36,913 nt of DNA from Candidatus Heimdallarchaeota archaeon (GCA_030603505.1 JAUVXQ010000003.1:1-36913), one strand, 5' to 3'. Counted from the stretch's first letter, positions 1 to 8,543 are shown. Notes: generated from the letters alone by a model not told the origin. A program made the numbers and translations.

Positions 1-234
1 CCAACACTAAATGAAACATTATGAAAGTACTTTCCTGACAGCGTCACGTCTACATCATAACAAAATAAGCCTGTAAAATCATATTTTTCTGTGCTAACCT
101 CAACTTGAATTTCTTTGATGGTGGTTTCTTCTTCATCAATGAGGTTTAATTCAAAAATAATTTCCTATCCCTAGAGAAACAATCACCAATGAGATGAAAA
201 TATATGATGGAATTTTTTTCCCCAGAAGTTTCAA
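1..234 (-). pseudogene. 5' part of a gene for an exported or membrane-anchored protein, apparently frameshifted; runs off the window
   Basis: Reading leftwards from a TTG at 234, the frame encodes a basic start (LKLLGKKIPSY), a hydrophobic stretch (IFISLVIVSLGIG) like a signal peptide or membrane anchor, and then stops at a TGA near 153. In another frame, from about 163 to position 1, a clean run without stops reads FELNLIDEEETTIKEIQVEV and continues as beta-strand-like sequence to the window edge. It has no start codon of its own and two TAG codons just before it. The simplest reading is one gene with a signal peptide followed by an extracellular domain, interrupted by a one-base shift near 155-165. 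A sequencing error would look the same. No Shine-Dalgarno site is obvious before the TTG. The product is not recognised. Confidence 0.4.
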
Positions 235-291
235 AGCAATCTATTTGAAAAAATAGTTATATCTTTTTAGAAAAGAAAAAAGAAAAGGTAA

Positions 292-1005
292 TTACTCAGT
301 TGCAATAACTTCTTTTGTGTCTTCACTTTTCTTCTCAATTTTCTCTTTTTGGCCTAGTTTTCTCTCAGTTCCTGCAAATAATCGTTTAATATTTTCTTTA
401 TGTCTCCAAGTAACAAAAAGTACCAATATAACACCAACGATCGCTGCCCACCAACTTTGGTTATGGAAGAACTTCACACCTGCGAAAAACCAATACAAGG
501 GTGGTGCGGTGAGTGCACTAATTAAATTTGATAAAGATGTATAACGAGTTTTAACAAGAGCTAGAATCCAAACACCATAAAGAATAACAAAAGCAATTGG
601 ATTAATACCGAATATTACTCCAGCAGCAACACTAGCTGATTTACCTCCTTTAAACTTTAACCAAACAGGAAAACTATGACCTAAAACAGCCATTATAGCA
701 ACACAAGCCAAGAGAAAACCTGGATCAAGATAATACCAATCACTGGAAGATGTTCCAAAACCATCGTATTTTCCAAACCACAAATAAATCCGAGCAGCCA
801 AAACGGCTATTGCTCCCTTCACCATATCAAGAACCATCGTAGCTATTCCTAGTTTTTTACCTAAAATACGAAAAGCATTAGCTGCACCTATATTTCCAGA
901 ACCATGTTTTCGAATATCAATACCCTTAATCCATCCTAATATGAGCCCAACTGGAATTGATCCCATAAAGTAACCTAAAATAATAAACATGAATTCATAA
1001 ATCAT
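292..1005 (-). CDS. plsY: Glycerol-3-phosphate acyltransferase PlsY
   Basis: Integral membrane enzyme that transfers an acyl group (acyl phosphate in bacteria) to sn-glycerol 3-phosphate to make lysophosphatidate, the first step of bacterial-type phospholipid synthesis. The family signatures are all present: motif 1 GSIPVGLILGWIKGIDIRKH with the following SGNIGAANAFRILGKK, motif 2 GHSFPVWLKFKGGKSASVAA, and the late WRHKENIKRL motif. Five or more hydrophobic segments and the 237-residue length match the family. The C-terminal tail is a charged K/E-rich extension of about 25 residues. It stands alone on its strand. PlsY is unexpected in an archaeon, whose core lipids are isoprenoid ethers on glycerol 1-phosphate, although bacterial-type lipid genes have been reported in Asgard and some euryarchaeal genomes. 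The family call is secure; the physiological substrate is not. Confidence 0.93.
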   Translation of the reverse strand: MIYEFMFIILGYFMGSIPVGLILGWIKGIDIRKHGSGNIGAANAFRILGKKLGIATMVLDMVKGAIAVLAARIYLWFGKYDGFGTSSSDWYYLDPGFLLACVAIMAVLGHSFPVWLKFKGGKSASVAAGVIFGINPIAFVILYGVWILALVKTRYTSLSNLISALTAPPLYWFFAGVKFFHNQSWWAAIVGVILVLFVTWRHKENIKRLFAGTERKLGQKEKIEKKSEDTKEVIATE

Positions 1006-1148
1006 GATAGCAAAATAATGTCAACTTTTATTTAAAATTTGTCCAAAAACTTTTTCTCTTGATTTGTTATTTTCCGATAAATTTAACTAATACATTAATA
1101 AAATCACAGACAAAAAAAAAGAAAAGCAAATGTAAAAGAAATGTGTAT

Positions 1149-1382
1149 TTATTTCTCTACACAAATCATTGTCATGGTGCTTCGTACGTTCTCTAGTGCT
1201 CGTAGATTATCCGTAACAATCTTCTTCAGAAGATCCATTGTTTCAGCTTCAATTTTAGCTATCAAATCATAAACACCATAAACAACATGCGCTTCTTTTA
1301 CATTTGGTAAGGACATGAGTTGATCTAATACGCTTTTCTCTTCTCCAATTTCACTATTTATCAAGATGAATGCTGTAGCCAT
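1149..1382 (-). CDS. Stand-alone Lrp/AsnC effector-binding (RAM) domain protein
   Basis: A 77-residue protein consisting only of the alpha/beta RAM domain that in Lrp/AsnC regulators binds amino acids and drives oligomerisation. It begins MATAFILINSEIGEE and has the family pattern of a conserved VKEAHVVYGVYDLIAKIEAE core followed by a helix (LLKKIVTDNLRAL) and a last strand (RSTMTMICVEK). No helix-turn-helix is present, so it cannot bind DNA by itself and may sense a metabolite or partner with full-length Lrp proteins. I place the start at 1382 rather than the longer reading from 1412, because GGTGAG lies six bases before this ATG. It is not in an operon; the neighbours are plsY downstream and a divergent hydrolase gene. 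Confidence 0.85.
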   Translation of the reverse strand: MATAFILINSEIGEEKSVLDQLMSLPNVKEAHVVYGVYDLIAKIEAETMDLLKKIVTDNLRALENVRSTMTMICVEK

Positions 1383-1521
1383 CTGGCTCACCAATGAAGT
1401 ATATGTAATCAAAGTTTAATAAACTTTTTCGGAAAACAAGCATTAAAATCCTAAAAAATTAATCTATTTCTAATAGTGGTAAATACGCAAAAAATTAAAT
1501 CTGTTTAATAAAACTAAAAAT

Positions 1522-2295
1522 ATGGTTTTGCAACATTCAAAGGAAGAACTCAGAAATCTAGCTCAACCCTTCTTTTACAAATCTCCTAATAATAGTTCAA
1601 AAACACTAATAATTCTAACACATGGTTTTACCGCTTTGGCAACAGAGATACGACCTTTAGCTGAATTCTTAAAATCGAAAAAATATGATACGTATGGTAT
1701 CCTTCTAGCAGGACATGGAACAACTTCAACAGATTTGGATACTGTTCATTGGAAGGAGTGGTTGAATGATATAAATAAGATTTTTGAGGAATATGCCCCA
1801 AAATACAACCATGTGTTCTTAGGAGGGGTGTCACTAGGAGGAGGATTATCTCTTTATTTAGCATCCAAGCTAGAAATAGATGGTGTCTTTACGATAAATG
1901 CATTATATAAATTCTCAAAGATGGATGTTTTTCTCTCAACACTTGTCCATTGGTTTAAACTACATAAACCGAAAAGTGATGAAAGGAATAATTGGTACCT
2001 TGAGAACAATTTGTTCTCCTATCCTGACGATTCAGTAGCTGCAGCATATCAAATAGTCAAATTTTTACGAAAACTAAGAAGAAAAATGAAAAAAATAAAA
2101 ACTCCAACATTAATTATCCAATCACAAACAGATAAAACCATATCTCCTGAAACAGGAGAATTAATTTATAATAACCTCAAAACAAAGAAAGAGATTCTTA
2201 GAATACCTAAAGGAGATCATATATTAACAGTTGACCCAAATAGAAAAAGGGCATTTGAGAAAATAGGTGAATTCATTGAAAAATTAGTAGAATAA
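1522..2295 (+). CDS. Alpha/beta hydrolase (carboxylesterase / monoacylglycerol-lipase type)
   Basis: A 257-residue serine hydrolase of the alpha/beta fold. The oxyanion-hole region is THGFTAL (residues 33-39), the nucleophile elbow is GGVSLGGG with Ser104, the acid is Asp204 in SQTDKTISP, and the catalytic His233 is in KGDHILTVD. Length and motif spacing resemble Est30-type carboxylesterases and monoglyceride lipases, which cleave short acyl esters or monoacylglycerols. There is no signal peptide, so it should act in the cytoplasm. The lid between residues 130 and 190 is rich in basic and aromatic residues, compatible with a lipid-like substrate. A functional link with the nearby plsY is possible, but the two are on opposite strands. 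The exact substrate cannot be told from sequence. Confidence 0.85.
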   Translation: MVLQHSKEELRNLAQPFFYKSPNNSSKTLIILTHGFTALATEIRPLAEFLKSKKYDTYGILLAGHGTTSTDLDTVHWKEWLNDINKIFEEYAPKYNHVFLGGVSLGGGLSLYLASKLEIDGVFTINALYKFSKMDVFLSTLVHWFKLHKPKSDERNNWYLENNLFSYPDDSVAAAYQIVKFLRKLRRKMKKIKTPTLIIQSQTDKTISPETGELIYNNLKTKKEILRIPKGDHILTVDPNRKRAFEKIGEFIEKLVE

Positions 2296-2330
2296 TAGGC
2301 AATACACCATTATCAAAATGGATAGAAACG

Positions 2331-2345
2331 AAAAGTATTAAAAAG
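2331..2345 (+). promoter_or_regulatory. A/T-rich TATA-like element upstream of tRNA-Glu
   Basis: AAAAGTATTAAAAAG lies 28-42 bases before the tRNA start, the spacing expected for an archaeal BRE/TATA pair. The call rests on spacing and composition only. Confidence 0.4.
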
Positions 2346-2372
2346 ACAATAAGCAAAAACGGAACATTAATT

Positions 2373-2482
2373 GCCCCGATGGTGTAGTTCGGCCAATCAT
2401 TGCGGACTTTCAAATTTTGTGGTTTGATGTCCGCATGTAAAGACCTCCGCAGACCCGGGTTCAAATCCCGGTCGGGGCACCA
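2373..2482 (+). tRNA. tRNA-Glu (UUC) with a canonical 37/38 intron; CCA encoded
   Basis: The acceptor GCCCCGA pairs with TCGGGGC, and ACCA follows. The T arm is CCGGGTTCAAATCCCGG. After removing a 32-base intron (2413-2444) the anticodon arm is GCGGA-CTTTCAC-TCCGC, giving anticodon UUC. The intron borders form a bulge-helix-bulge motif: a 4-bp central helix CTTT/AAAG, a 5' bulge CAA and a 3' bulge ACC, cut after the second base of each bulge. This is the standard site for the archaeal splicing endonuclease. The intron also contains GTCCGC, which could compete for pairing with the 5' anticodon stem. Confidence 0.93.
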
Positions 2483-2685
2483 GTTTTAACTCTTATTTCA
2501 ACCATTTTCCTTGCTTTTTTCAATTCCAAAAAAAATGTTTTGTTAGTTTTAGATTTGTTATTGTGTCTCCCGTTTACATTTTTAGTACAATGCTTGCCTC
2601 TACCACTGTTCTCTAACACCCAAAGATAAATTTAAAAAATCATTCAAATAGATTGATATACATCCCTTTGGTCTTATAATTTTTT

Positions 2686-2770
2686 GCGGGGATTGCCGAG
2701 CGGTCAAAGGCGCTGGACTTAGGATCCAGTTCTTAGTGGTTCGGGAGTTCGAATCTCCCTCCCCGCACCA
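2686..2770 (+). tRNA. tRNA-Leu (UAG), no intron; CCA encoded
   Basis: Acceptor stem GCGGGGA pairs with TCCCCGC and is followed by ACCA. The anticodon arm CTGGA-CTTAGGA-TCCAG gives UAG. A long variable arm (GTTCTTAGTGGTTC) marks this as a class II tRNA, as expected for leucine. The T arm GGGAGTTCGAATCTCCC is intact. Confidence 0.95.
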
Positions 2771-2892
2771 ATTTTAATCAGTTTTAATTGATATCTCATC
2801 TGTTCAGACTACTTTTTCCTTTTCTTTACAACTTTTTTCGCTTTTTCTGACATTTAAAACTTATTTTTTCACTTTTAATTCACTCTCTGTTT

Positions 2893-2902
2893 TGCTTATA
2901 TA
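2893..2902 (+). promoter_or_regulatory. TATA box of the small gene at 2933
   Basis: TGCTTATATA is centred about 2898. Archaeal initiation usually falls 22-27 bases downstream, near 2921-2925. This is after the first possible ATG (2915) and before the second (2933), which is why the second ATG is preferred. Confidence 0.5.
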
Positions 2903-2932
2903 GGTTAGTTACTAATGTATACACGGGTAAAT

Positions 2933-3391
2933 ATGACTTCATGTTACGTTTCTGAAACTTTAGTCGATTTGGGCATTGTAATGATTAAGTTTGATCAATC
3001 TTTCGGTCCTCTTATTCTACATAATCATTCCTTCTTGGATGAGGATCAATTAATGAAAGTTGCTCTAAAGGGTACTACAACTCTTATGAACGGTCTTTCT
3101 TATAATCTTTCAAACACTCGTCGTTTTCGTGGAATGTTTCAATTATCTGAGGAACTTTTTGTTTATGGTTTTGACCTTCTTCTTATTGACGATCAAAGTG
3201 ACGATGGGTCATTTGTTCCTGTGTTAGTATTTTTAGTATTTCCCACCTGTTCAGTTCCTGTAGTTGGTTCTAGTATTCGTTCCATTGAAGAAATACTGTT
3301 CAAACACACAAAAACTATTGTCAATCTAACTAACTTAACTCCTGAAATTGTAGTAAATATGTTATCTTCCCTGCAAGGCATAATGGCATAA
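2933..3391 (+). CDS. Small protein of unknown function, possibly longin/roadblock-like fold
   Basis: A 152-residue soluble protein without a family I recognise with confidence. It opens with alternating hydrophobic strands (VDLGIVMIKFDQSFGPLILHN), followed by a helix (DEDQLMKVALKGTTTLMNGL), further strands (RFRGMFQLSEELFVYGFDLL, then VPVLVFLVFP) and a C-terminal helical part. A first strand ending in a GP turn, then a helix and more strands, recalls longin- and profilin-like alpha/beta folds common in Asgard proteins, but no diagnostic motif is present. The alternative ATG at 2915 adds MYTRVN; the TATA box position makes it probably untranscribed. It stands alone between tRNA-Leu and lipA. 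Confidence 0.65.
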   Translation: MTSCYVSETLVDLGIVMIKFDQSFGPLILHNHSFLDEDQLMKVALKGTTTLMNGLSYNLSNTRRFRGMFQLSEELFVYGFDLLLIDDQSDDGSFVPVLVFLVFPTCSVPVVGSSIRSIEEILFKHTKTIVNLTNLTPEIVVNMLSSLQGIMA

Positions 3392-3461
3392 ATTTTTCTT
3401 TTTCAAACCTTAAATCACCATTTTTCCTTTATATACAACAACAAGAAAGGAGGAATATTTT

Positions 3462-4325
3462 TTACTTATCCAACAAGAAATCGGCTTCTTCAGCGTTAAA
3501 AGAACTTCTTACAAAGGGTGCGGAAGCCACGAATTTGAAACCCATTTCATATCCTTTTTTCGCGTATTCTTTAAACAACTCAGGAGTTACATACTCTTCT
3601 ATTTCCAGATTTGAACTTGGAGGTTTAAGGTATTGACCTATTGTTAGTATATCACAATCAACTTTTCTTAGATTTTCCATTACTCCCAATACTTCCTTTT
3701 TTGTCTCTCCAAGACCGACCATTAAACCAGATTTTGTATAAATAGAAGAATCCATCTCTTTTACCAATTTTAAAACTTTTAAGGATTTTTCATATTTTGC
3801 TTGTGGAGTGACTTTGTTGAATAATCTTGGTACCACTTCTACGTTGTGGTTTACTATATTTGGACTTGATTCTACAACGGTTCTTATATCTTCCTCTTTT
3901 CCCTTAAAATCTGGAATCAATAATTCAATTATGACACCTTTATTATATTCTCTTATTTTTCTAGTAATTTCCGCGAAATGGGCTGCTCCCTCATCAGGTA
4001 AGTCATCCCTTGTTACTGAAGTTATAACCACGTGTTTCAAACCAAGTTTTTTCACAGCTTCAACGATGTGATCTGGCTCTTTTGGATCTAAAAGATGCGG
4101 TTTCCCATGTTTTATATCACAGAATAGACAATCACGGGTGCAAATGTCACCCATTACTAAAAATGTTGCAGTTTGTTTAGCAAAACATTTTCCGATATTT
4201 GGACACATCGATTCTTCACAAACAGTGCGTAGATTTAATTTTCGAAGCATGTTTTGTATCTTTTTTATCTCATCCCAGTCCATTTTTCCAATACGCATCC
4301 ATTCTGGTTTCTTCAGTCTAGGCAT
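3462..4325 (-). CDS. lipA: Lipoyl synthase LipA (radical SAM)
   Basis: Inserts two sulfur atoms into protein-bound octanoyl groups to make the lipoyl cofactor. Both iron-sulfur sites are visible: the auxiliary cluster motif CEESMCPNIGKC near the N-terminus and the radical-SAM motif CTRDCLFC. The C-terminal VRSSFNAEE matches the conserved RSS segment whose serine ligates the auxiliary cluster. The 287-residue length is typical. The gene follows lipB with an 8-base overlap, so both should be translated from one mRNA and act in sequence: octanoyl transfer, then sulfur insertion. The targets would be lipoyl domains of 2-oxoacid dehydrogenases or the glycine-cleavage H protein, none of which lies in this window. 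Confidence 0.97.
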   Translation of the reverse strand: MPRLKKPEWMRIGKMDWDEIKKIQNMLRKLNLRTVCEESMCPNIGKCFAKQTATFLVMGDICTRDCLFCDIKHGKPHLLDPKEPDHIVEAVKKLGLKHVVITSVTRDDLPDEGAAHFAEITRKIREYNKGVIIELLIPDFKGKEEDIRTVVESSPNIVNHNVEVVPRLFNKVTPQAKYEKSLKVLKLVKEMDSSIYTKSGLMVGLGETKKEVLGVMENLRKVDCDILTIGQYLKPPSSNLEIEEYVTPELFKEYAKKGYEMGFKFVASAPFVRSSFNAEEADFLLDK

Positions 4326-5022
4326 TTTCCCTCATCCTCGCTTCAAATTTTTCGCTTTTTAACGGTATTAACTTCCGTTCAAATACCTTTTCAAATGCTT
4401 TTTCAAAAACATGATAAATTTCTTTCATGTCAAGTTTTTTCCCTATTAATTGTTCCATTGATATTGGTGTAAATTCTTTTATTCCACAAGGTATTATCAT
4501 TTGAAAATGATTCATGTTCGTGTTTACATTTAATGCCAATCCATGAGACGTTATTTTCTTTGATGCTTTTGCTCCAACTGCAGCTATTTTAGCAGGTATC
4601 CCATTGTTTTTTACCCAAATTCCTGGAAAACCTTCTCGTCGAAAACCAAGTATCATTTCATGCTTAATAGTTTCTATAATTGTTTGTTCCATCCCCCATA
4701 CAAAATCTGGAATGGACAGCTTTGCACGGATTAAATCAAGAAGGAAATATCCTACTAATTGTCCAGATCCGTGATAGGTCACTTTTCCACCTCTATCAGT
4801 GATAATAACTTCTATGCCTTCTTTCTCTAAAATTTCATCAGAAACGATGATTTCCTCTCTGTTTCCTCGCTTTCCTAGTGTAAAAACTGGATTGTGTTGT
4901 AGAACTATAAGAAAATCGTCATATTCTCTGTTAGTTTCTTTTATTACTCTAATTTGAGATTGTAACATCAGTGCTTTCTTATAATCTAAATAATCATATT
5001 CAACGAAGTAGCAAATATCCAT
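4318..5022 (-). CDS. lipB: Octanoyltransferase LipB
   Basis: Moves the octanoyl group from acyl carrier protein to the lysine of a lipoyl domain. Recognised by LQHNPVFTLGKRG, RGGKVTYHGSGQLVGY, GIPAKIAAVG (catalytic lysine) and IPCGIKEF (nucleophilic cysteine), in the family order. The start is placed at 5022 (MDICYFVEYD), where AGGG precedes the ATG; a longer reading from 5067 would add 15 basic residues. It is the first gene of a two-gene unit with lipA, which overlaps its end. LipB needs octanoyl-ACP, so bacterial-type fatty-acyl chemistry may exist in this cell, in keeping with PlsY nearby; an octanoyl donor other than ACP is also possible. Confidence 0.95.
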   Translation of the reverse strand: MDICYFVEYDYLDYKKALMLQSQIRVIKETNREYDDFLIVLQHNPVFTLGKRGNREEIIVSDEILEKEGIEVIITDRGGKVTYHGSGQLVGYFLLDLIRAKLSIPDFVWGMEQTIIETIKHEMILGFRREGFPGIWVKNNGIPAKIAAVGAKASKKITSHGLALNVNTNMNHFQMIIPCGIKEFTPISMEQLIGKKLDMKEIYHVFEKAFEKVFERKLIPLKSEKFEARMRENA

Positions 5023-5126
5023 TATTTCCCTTTTTTTTATATTCTTTTTCAACTTTCGGTTGGCCAACAGCTAGTTGGTCTCGCAAAATTGAAAAGCAAG
5101 TTGTACATAATGGTTCACGAGTAAGT

Positions 5127-5861
5127 ATGGTTAAGTTTATCACTATCCTACTAGCTAATGCAGCTCTTGAAGTGTTTCCCTCTGAACTTGTTAAAGATCT
5201 TGAGATTAGACAATATTTGTCCAAATTGAAAAAGAAACCCTCCGAAATCATACTTGATGCAAATTACCACAGCAATTTCATGAAGAATTTACCAGAGGCG
5301 GAAAATAGGGGAAGACCAGATATTACCCATTTTGCGCTACTTTCCATTTTTGGCTCTATATTGGCGCGTGAAAAGAGGATTAAAGTTCTAATACATACTT
5401 GTGACAATAAAGTCATCTTTCTTAACCCAGAAATTCGCTTACCCAAATCTTTAGAGCGTTTTAATGGTCTTATCTTGCAATTACTCAAACATAAACGAAT
5501 CCCTCCCGCTTCTAATGAACTATTAATGGAACTTTCTGAATCATCTCTTGAAGAATTGGTTAAAAAGTTACGATTGGAGCACGATGTTATAATAGAGTTT
5601 AGTGTTGAGGGAAAAAAGTGTACAGCTCTTGAGTATTCAGAATTAATTCATTATAAGTCAGTTAATCCTCTGCTTATCTTTGGAGCTTTCCCACGTGGTC
5701 ATATCAAGGAGATGCAGAAAGATATGGTAGACCATAAAATAGCAATATATAAAGATGGTCTAGATCTTTTTTCAGTAATTGCTCAAATCTTAGGTAGTAT
5801 TCATACTCTAGAAGAGGAATCAATATTTACTAGTTCACCAAAATCAGAGAAGGTGTCTTGA
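5127..5861 (+). CDS. nep1: rRNA small-subunit pseudouridine N1-methyltransferase Nep1 (Emg1)
   Basis: SPOUT-class methyltransferase that methylates N1 of a pseudouridine in 16S rRNA and assists small-subunit assembly, shared by archaea and eukaryotes. The family hallmarks RPDITHFALLSIFGS, LNPEIRLPKSLERFNGL and the late GAFPRGHIKEM (SAM-binding knot) are present. The 244-residue length from MVKFITILLANAALE suits the archaeal family. The frame is open upstream to 4971, but that would overlap lipB on the other strand and adds sequence unlike Nep1, so I start at 5127. The last 20 residues (HTLEEESIFTSSPKSEKVS) form a polar tail. It is divergent from lipB-lipA and tail-to-tail with the membrane protein gene at 5894. 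Confidence 0.95.
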   Translation: MVKFITILLANAALEVFPSELVKDLEIRQYLSKLKKKPSEIILDANYHSNFMKNLPEAENRGRPDITHFALLSIFGSILAREKRIKVLIHTCDNKVIFLNPEIRLPKSLERFNGLILQLLKHKRIPPASNELLMELSESSLEELVKKLRLEHDVIIEFSVEGKKCTALEYSELIHYKSVNPLLIFGAFPRGHIKEMQKDMVDHKIAIYKDGLDLFSVIAQILGSIHTLEEESIFTSSPKSEKVS

Positions 5862-5893
5862 GAATAGAAAAAGTAGAAAAAGAGATTTTTTCC

Positions 5894-8452
5894 TTAATAT
5901 TCCCTTCCTTGTGCTGTAACATCTGGAAGTTGGTCGTTTATAGAAGAGAGAGCATCAGTAATAATAGTAATGTTTCCTGTTAAGTCATCAGGATTGGCTA
6001 ACGATCCTTCTTCTGCGATTGATAATACGTTATTGAAGTTACCAATGATACTATCTAATGTGTTTTTTATGTTTATTAATGCCGTTCTTGAATCTTCAAG
6101 CTGTACCATTTCACCAGCTTTGGTTTCATTCATATACATAATTGCCAAATCCATCTCAGACAATGCACTATGGAAAGAATTGTTAGCAGCAACAAAACTA
6201 TCACTCGCATCTCCAAATTGCGTGTTGTTAAATTGAGTTTCTCCCGCTGTTACGTTAGCATATGTATACTTTAGATGTTCCATAGAGTTGAAAAGATGAT
6301 AAAATGAATGGGCAATATTATTCGCATTTATTACATTAGACGTTAAATTAAAACCATTTAAGAAGTTAGCAATTTTTCGACTAGGTTTGCTAAACATTTC
6401 ATATGTTCCATTATTGGCGTTTGATTGTATAATTGAGATTCTATTTTCTATTGAGTATGCGGTGTTGTTTAGATTATCGGTTAAATAAATAATATCAAGA
6501 ACCTCGGATTGTAATGAAGAATAATCATCTATATTCTCATACCCAACACCAAAACTTTCAACCACATGGGTCAAATCGCCATAAACAGTTCCTACATCAA
6601 TTCCAAAGGAACTTATATCAACAGCCAATGCAGCCATATCATATAGAAAGCTTAGAGTACTGTTAAGAAATGGTGTATCGGAATTAATCACCCGTATTAT
6701 TTCTTCCTTTCCAAACTCATTATATACCACACTAAAATTTGAATTGGCTTGCTCAAAGAAAAATTCTGTTCCATTGAATGAACTATAATCACCAACGTTT
6801 AAAGCCGCTTTTATCAGATTATAAGACCCATACAAGAAGTGTGTAAGAGTAGTATATTGGGATTTCTCACCATTGACCAGCGGTTGCTCAATTAAAGCTT
6901 CAAGAGCATCGGTTGCGTTAGTAAACAAATACAGATACTGTTCCATTTCTTGTATTTTTGTCTTAACGAACTCAGCATTATTCCCAAGTAATGTGTCTAG
7001 CACATTGTAAATATCTGAAAATTCAATTTTTTTAACCTCTTCATATGCATCTTTAATAAGGTCAGTACTATTACCAAGATGCATTATTCCATCGTTAACT
7101 TTTGCCATACCTTGTTCAAACAGACTATCATTAATTTGATATCTTTTAATGCGGTATTTTTCTGTTGTTGAATCGCCATACGGCTCAACACATAAAGGAA
7201 TTGATATACTATAATTTAATGCATCAGTAACATCTTGGAATCCTTGGTATATCTGATAAGAACCATTGATAAACGGTTCAATTCCTCCAAGAAGTATAAG
7301 CGATGCATATAAGAAGTGAAGAAGATCATCTGTAATTTTTGTAATAATACCAAATACAAAAGAAAACATCTCAATACTTTTACTTCCATCTTGAATATAT
7401 TCAGCAGCTAAGCTGAAGTTCGCTAGTATTTGGTTAATTTCCTCTTGAGTAATATTGTCAAAATCATCTATTCCTTGAATTCCATTTGCTATATGGATTA
7501 TACCTTGCGTTGATGCTGAGCCAAAATTGACAAGGCTACCCATGGCAAGATGAACAATTGGGGTAATTATCAAACCAATTATTAAGAAAAGAAGTGCAAA
7601 GACCAGTGCTATTATCTTTTTTAGTTTAATTTCTGATCTAAATATTTGTATTAACCACGTTAGCGCCAGAAGAGAAAATATGAACATTGGGATAGCAATA
7701 ACAAAATCAATTAAGAGAGCAAGTAGGCTATATTCTTTAATTGTTTCGATTGTAATATCCCCTGGTAATGTAATGTTCCTGCCATAGAGAGCAAGTCCTG
7801 CTTCTGCAGTCTCCAAAAGGAAATCAGTTCTTTCAGAAATAGGGGCAAATGGATTGTATACTGGAGCACCAACATAGTGAAAAAGAAAACTTGCACCAAA
7901 TAGGAGTATTAGTAAGAGAGGTACAGAAAGGGCAGCTATTTTTTTGCTACGCACGATAGCACTATAACCTATTAAACCAGCTACACCGAGAGCATATGCA
8001 ATTATGCTTGCGGTTACACTATCGCGAGGATGGAGAGAGATTTCAAGGAGAAAGATAAGTACAATATTAAAAAGGAAGAAGAATAAGAGTCCCCACCAAA
8101 AAACATACTTACGCTTTTTTTCTTCAACTTCCTCCTCCTCAGTTTCTTCTCTTGTAGTTTGTGCTCGAAAACTATCAACTAAATATTCAGGGCGCGTCAC
8201 TTCCTCTTTTTTAAGTATATCTCTTACTATTGGCTTAGGTGAGGGTATTTCTGAAATAAGTATTGGTTTCTGTTGTGCGGTCTTTGGTTGAGAAGGAGGA
8301 AATGGTCGAACTGGTTTAGGAGGGTATTCTTCTTCTGTTGGTTCTTCTGTTACTTCTTCTGTTGGTTCTTCTTCTACTTTTAGTTTTTTTTCATCATTTT
8401 GTTCAGAAGAAACACGACGAGGAGGTTTAGGAGGTAGGTTTTCTTCATTCAT
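5894..8452 (-). CDS. Large membrane protein: proline-rich cytoplasmic tail, five TM helices, big sequon-rich outer domain
   Basis: An 852-residue protein that I cannot assign to a family. Residues 1-115 are disordered, rich in Pro, Glu and Lys (LPPKPPRR, EEPTEEVTEEPTEEE, a KKR cluster before the membrane). Five membrane helices follow at about 116-137, 145-166, 172-192, 242-270 and 278-302. The remaining 550 residues are hydrophilic and largely helical, with no C-terminal anchor. With a cytoplasmic N-terminus and five helices they would face outside; some 18 NxS/T sequons there (for example NITQ, NGSY, NSTD, NNTA, NVTA) fit an N-glycosylated archaeal surface domain. It is a single gene between nep1 (convergent) and a tRNA. 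A cell-surface or adhesion role is only a guess. Confidence 0.8.
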   Translation of the reverse strand: MNEENLPPKPPRRVSSEQNDEKKLKVEEEPTEEVTEEPTEEEYPPKPVRPFPPSQPKTAQQKPILISEIPSPKPIVRDILKKEEVTRPEYLVDSFRAQTTREETEEEEVEEKKRKYVFWWGLLFFFLFNIVLIFLLEISLHPRDSVTASIIAYALGVAGLIGYSAIVRSKKIAALSVPLLLILLFGASFLFHYVGAPVYNPFAPISERTDFLLETAEAGLALYGRNITLPGDITIETIKEYSLLALLIDFVIAIPMFIFSLLALTWLIQIFRSEIKLKKIIALVFALLFLIIGLIITPIVHLAMGSLVNFGSASTQGIIHIANGIQGIDDFDNITQEEINQILANFSLAAEYIQDGSKSIEMFSFVFGIITKITDDLLHFLYASLILLGGIEPFINGSYQIYQGFQDVTDALNYSISIPLCVEPYGDSTTEKYRIKRYQINDSLFEQGMAKVNDGIMHLGNSTDLIKDAYEEVKKIEFSDIYNVLDTLLGNNAEFVKTKIQEMEQYLYLFTNATDALEALIEQPLVNGEKSQYTTLTHFLYGSYNLIKAALNVGDYSSFNGTEFFFEQANSNFSVVYNEFGKEEIIRVINSDTPFLNSTLSFLYDMAALAVDISSFGIDVGTVYGDLTHVVESFGVGYENIDDYSSLQSEVLDIIYLTDNLNNTAYSIENRISIIQSNANNGTYEMFSKPSRKIANFLNGFNLTSNVINANNIAHSFYHLFNSMEHLKYTYANVTAGETQFNNTQFGDASDSFVAANNSFHSALSEMDLAIMYMNETKAGEMVQLEDSRTALINIKNTLDSIIGNFNNVLSIAEEGSLANPDDLTGNITIITDALSSINDQLPDVTAQGREY

Positions 8453-8543
8453 TAATAAAACACTTAAACATTACTAGAAAAGAGAGAGGTACAACATATT
8501 TATAGATATCGCACCCCCCCGTAATAGAAGAAAATCAGAAAAA

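Noticed and set aside
2273..2464. A 63-residue minus-strand frame over the tRNA-Glu gene
   Set aside because: It is antisense to a clear tRNA and to the end of the hydrolase gene.
4971..5126. N-terminal extension of Nep1 by 52 residues
   Set aside because: It overlaps lipB on the other strand, is unlike Nep1, and MVKFITILL at 5127 matches the family start.
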